15,541 bases of DNA from Gemmatimonadota bacterium (GTDB taxonomy: Bacteria > Gemmatimonadota > Gemmatimonadetes > Longimicrobiales > Longimicrobiaceae). This document shows, in pieces, positions 14,053-15,541 of the stretch. A program made the position numbers and the translations under genes. Location of the stretch: the NCBI GenBank assembly GCA_019348475.1, contig JAHWJJ010000041.1:1-15541 (forward strand). The letters run 5' to 3'. The notes below the pieces were generated by a model that saw nothing but the letters and a program-made list of their open reading frames with translations, searched no databases and had not been told where the DNA came from. The number at the start of each line of letters is the position of its first letter. The stretch's first letter is position 1.

Positions 14053-14574
14053 GGGAGTGTGCACGGATGAGGGGTGATCACGGGACCAGCGGACCGAGGG
14101 GTACAGCAGGTGCCGGCTGTGGCGTGTTTTCACCTCCTGTTGCATCGGGATGGGCCGCGCCGATACGGGGAGGAGGCGGCGCGGGAGGTGCCGGGCCGGC
14201 GCCTCTGACCGAGAATGTTCGAGCGTTGCGGTTTCGGACACTATAGGAGAAATAGGGCGCCTCGCCAGAGGCACGCGCATGGGACCGGGGTAGGCGCGGA
14301 GCGTCCCCTACCGACAAGGTGCTACACCGGTGCCGTGTATTTCCCGCCCGAAGTACAGTGAGTGTTTCGGTTACAGACTCTGCGCGGACGCAGGGAAGTG
14401 GAGGAGACGCCGGACAACCTCCGACACGATCTCGGGGAGTGCGATTTCCCGGGGCGCCGCCGTCGGTGCTGCCCTACGCCGAGTGCGTTCGTCACGGTGA
14501 GAAAATGCTCTTGCCCCGCCGGTTGCGTCCGTGCATGCTGCGGGATGCACACCCGCCACTCTCACCCGGTCGAC
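14053..14574. other. divergent intergenic region, no supported gene
   Basis: This 520-bp stretch separates the minus-strand lipase operon from the plus-strand HicB-like gene. It contains the minus -10 at 14240-14245 and a possible plus -10 TACAGT at 14354-14359 with a weak -35. There is a perfect Shine-Dalgarno AGGAGGTGA on the minus strand (14130-14138) that is not followed by a usable start, and a GTGATCAC palindrome near 14085-14092. Several short frames exist but are Arg/Pro-rich and unconvincing. No HicA-like toxin gene was found beside the HicB-like gene. Confidence 0.5.
14240..14245 (-). promoter_or_regulatory. candidate -10 element for the lipase/propeller operon
   Basis: On the minus strand CTCCTATAGTGTC gives a good TATAGT -10 in an otherwise GC-rich region. 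A weak TCTGGC lies 18 bp upstream as -35. The leader to ATG 14052 would be about 180 nt. Confidence 0.35.
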
Positions 14575-14613
14575 ATGGCTAAACGCAAGCGCAAGCTGAC
14601 GGCGGCGCACTAA
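14575..14613 (+). pseudogene. severed N-terminus of the HicB-like gene (in-frame TAA)
   Basis: ATG 14575 encodes MAKRKRKLTAAH and ends at TAA 14611-14613. The very next codons, in the same frame, read AAKKRRKAEFQTVFINGKQK and run without another stop into the following HicB-like protein. The charge pattern and frame are continuous across the stop, so one original reading frame appears to be interrupted by a single nonsense change. The basic start MAKRKRKLT is, as I recall, common among small Longimicrobium-type proteins with a following RRPPTIDGMDVDEFI segment. Confidence 0.6.
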
Positions 14614-14649
14614 GCGGCGAAAAAGCGCCGGAAGGCCGAATTCCAGACG

Positions 14650-15042
14650 GTGTTCATCAACGGAAAGCAGAAGCGCGTCCGCCGCCGCCCCACCATCGAC
14701 GCGATGGACGTGCACGAGTTCATTCGCCGCAACGCCGACCCCATCTTTCTGCACGAGATGGAGATGTGGGAGCTGATGGAGGAGCCGGGCGTGTCCGGAG
14801 ACGCCGACGAGATGCGGGACGAGCACGGCTTCAGCGGCGGCGTCAGCGGGAAATTCGCCGCGCGCTATCCCGACCTGACGATGGTTGTGGAGCCGGAGGG
14901 CGAAATATTCGTGAGCCGCTGCCCGGAGCTGGACATCGCGACCTGGGGCTATACCGCAGAGGATACGTGGGCCGACCTGGCCGAGGCGGTGGAACTCTAC
15001 TTCGAGGCTGCCAGTCAGGATCAGACGCACCGCCGATTGTGA
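14650..15042 (+). CDS. HicB-like antitoxin-fold protein with basic N-terminal extension
   Basis: The open part gives 130 residues from GTG 14650; ATG 14704 is an alternative. Residues 1-20 are basic (GKQKRVRRRPTIDAMD), then FIRRNADPIFLHEMEMWELM, then a flexible acidic/Gly linker (45-68). Residues 76-121 (TMVVEPEGEIFVSRCPELDI, then GYTAEDTWADLAEAVELYF) match the HicB pattern: a beta strand, cPeLd, T-x-x-ea-x-x-nL-x-EA-x-el. HicB proteins usually bind a HicA mRNA interferase and repress their own operon; no HicA is next to this one, so it may be an orphan. The basic arm could bind nucleic acid. The frame continues upstream past a TAA to ATG 14575. No ribosome site fits GTG 14650 (CGGAAGG is 14 nt away), so expression is uncertain. 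A hairpin follows at 15076. Confidence 0.6.
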   Translation: MFINGKQKRVRRRPTIDAMDVHEFIRRNADPIFLHEMEMWELMEEPGVSGDADEMRDEHGFSGGVSGKFAARYPDLTMVVEPEGEIFVSRCPELDIATWGYTAEDTWADLAEAVELYFEAASQDQTHRRL

Positions 15043-15075
15043 GGATCGCGACAGAGCAGAAGGTAGTGAAGCACG

Positions 15076-15105
15076 GCAGCCGCAGGCTCTGTCGCCCGCA
15101 GCTGC
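15076..15105 (+). terminator. hairpin after the HicB-like gene
   Basis: GCAGCCGCAGGC (15076-15087) and GCCCGCAGCTGC (15094-15105) form an imperfect 12-bp stem with a 6-nt loop (TCTGTC). It is followed by TCCTGGTTCGC, a weak T-rich tail. The layout is like that of the hairpin at 10684-10713. It insulates the HicB-like gene from the promoter 14 bp further on. Confidence 0.5.
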
Positions 15106-15118
15106 TCCTGGTTCGCGC

Positions 15119-15148
15119 TTGACACCCCCTCCGCCCGCGGGTTAGGTT
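15119..15148 (+). promoter_or_regulatory. promoter of the paa-type gene
   Basis: Consensus -35 TTGACA (15119-15124), an 18-bp spacer, and -10 TAGGTT (15143-15148). It is the best promoter in the window. It lies 140 bp before ATG 15289, with two operator-like palindromes over the expected start of transcription. Confidence 0.65.
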
Positions 15149-15157
15149 CCCGGTCCC

Positions 15158-15183
15158 CGAACGATCGTTCGAACGGTCGTTCG
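15158..15183. promoter_or_regulatory. double PaaR/TetR-type operator
   Basis: Two 14-bp palindromes, CGAACGATCGTTCG (15158-15171) and CGAACGGTCGTTCG (15170-15183), overlap by two bases with centres 12 bp apart. Both fit CNAACGNNCGTTNG, the box I recall for the TetR-family repressor PaaR of Thermus, which releases DNA on binding phenylacetyl-CoA. They lie just downstream of the -10, where a repressor would block initiation. The link to a PaaR-like protein is an inference, strengthened by the PaaA-like gene that follows. No regulator gene is in the window. Confidence 0.65.
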
Positions 15184-15288
15184 AGAGAGGGTGACGGCAG
15201 GTAAACGGCGGAGCCGCAGGGGATGCGGGGCCGCCGCGAGCGCATCGACTGAGATCAAGCCCTTCGCACCAGGTACGGAGACGAACGG

Positions 15289-15541
15289 ATGGCCCGCTAC
15301 ACCGACGAAGAGCTTAAGGAAAAGGTACAGAACGGCTTCATCGTCGAGTACCCGGACGACATGACGGAGGGGTACCGCAAGGCCCTGATCGTCCAGCTGC
15401 TGGTGCAGGCCGACACGGAGCTCATCAGCGCGCCGGCGTACTTCGGCGCGGCCAGGGACGCGCCGTCGACGAACACCATGGTGAGCGCCACGGCCATCAT
15501 CCAGGACGAGCTGGCGCACGCCAACATCGCGTACCGCCTCC
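15289..15541 (+). CDS. paaA: phenylacetyl-CoA epoxidase subunit PaaA-like protein (5' part)
   Basis: The first 84 residues are present; the gene runs off the right edge. The sequence contains MTEGYRKALIVQLLVQADTE and then SATAIIQDELAHANIAYRL. This matches the N-terminal di-iron half of the phenylacetic acid catabolic protein family (PF05138), where PaaA has Y-RK-LI-QI...SE and then k-VQDE-GH. E44 and the Q-D-E-x-x-H group (E74, H77) sit where the di-iron ligands are. PaaA is the catalytic subunit of the multicomponent monooxygenase that epoxidises the ring of phenylacetyl-CoA. Relatives with somewhat different sequence also belong to the family, so the exact subunit or ring substrate is not certain. 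Start ATG 15289 with GGAG (15277-15280). It is probably the first gene of an operon under the operator listed above. Confidence 0.8.
   Translation, partial: MARYTDEELKEKVQNGFIVEYPDDMTEGYRKALIVQLLVQADTELISAPAYFGAARDAPSTNTMVSATAIIQDELAHANIAYRL

Noticed and set aside
11665..14070. An 801-codon open frame on the plus strand antisense to the lipase and propeller genes
   Set aside because: Its translation is Val/His/Arg-rich low complexity without domains; the minus strand has lipoboxes, a catalytic triad and propeller blades. It is a GC-driven shadow.
15223..15252. A nine-codon leader ORF (MRGRRERID) before the paa-type gene
   Set aside because: It is preceded by CAGGGG, but the peptide has no attenuation logic (no Phe/Tyr run) and is too short to support.
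1..15541. CRISPR arrays, tRNA or rRNA genes, insertion sequences, phage genes
   Set aside because: No direct repeats with regular spacers, no cloverleaf or rRNA-like segments, and no transposase or integrase motifs were seen. The tandem repeats present are 8- and 12-bp minisatellites without spacers.

Overview
The window is very GC-rich bacterial DNA. Gene content and intergenic texture suggest Gemmatimonadota, probably a relative of Longimicrobium. The pointers are 8-bp GTGAACGG-type minisatellites between genes, many dispersed hairpins with arms like CTCTCCCGC/GCGGGAGAG, and promoters of the form TTGnnn-N17/18-TAnnnT. This assignment is an inference; no rRNA or tRNA gene is visible.

Left end (1-2160): a minus-strand MurD fragment runs off the left edge and abuts, at about 165-190, the 3' part of a plus-strand membrane protein. 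That protein is followed by a Spy/CpxP-like periplasmic protein and a DoxX membrane protein with a terminator. About 445 bp of gene-free, palindrome-rich DNA follows, then a degraded YhhQ/VUT (queuosine precursor transporter) remnant.

Middle (2159-9865): an S51-family peptidase-like protein (+) converges on a minus-strand run of an SPW-repeat membrane protein, a CorA Mg/Co transporter and a membrane-anchored metallo-beta-lactamase-fold hydrolase. Next are a minus-strand corrinoid-binding periplasmic-binding-fold protein, divergent from thyX (flavin-dependent thymidylate synthase), then an AbgT-family transporter and a 64-residue Pro/Glu-rich protein. ThyX and AbgT both touch folate metabolism, but they have separate promoters and I would not call them a pathway operon.

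Right part (9865-15042): an 8-bp minisatellite is followed by a minus-strand block of exported lipoproteins. A large alpha/beta-hydrolase lipase with an aromatic-rich insert overlaps a PQQ-type beta-propeller lipoprotein by 17 bp, and a small lipoprotein lies beyond a terminator hairpin. Divergent from these is a HicB-like protein whose apparent original N-terminus is cut off by an in-frame TAA.

Right edge (15119-15541): a consensus promoter with two overlapping copies of a 14-bp palindrome precedes a PaaA-like phenylacetyl-CoA epoxidase subunit, probably the first gene of a paa operon continuing past the window. The palindrome fits the box I recall for the TetR-family repressor PaaR. This promoter-operator, the interrupted HicB-like gene, the lipase/propeller pair and the stop-codon-linked 8-bp repeats are the most interesting items.
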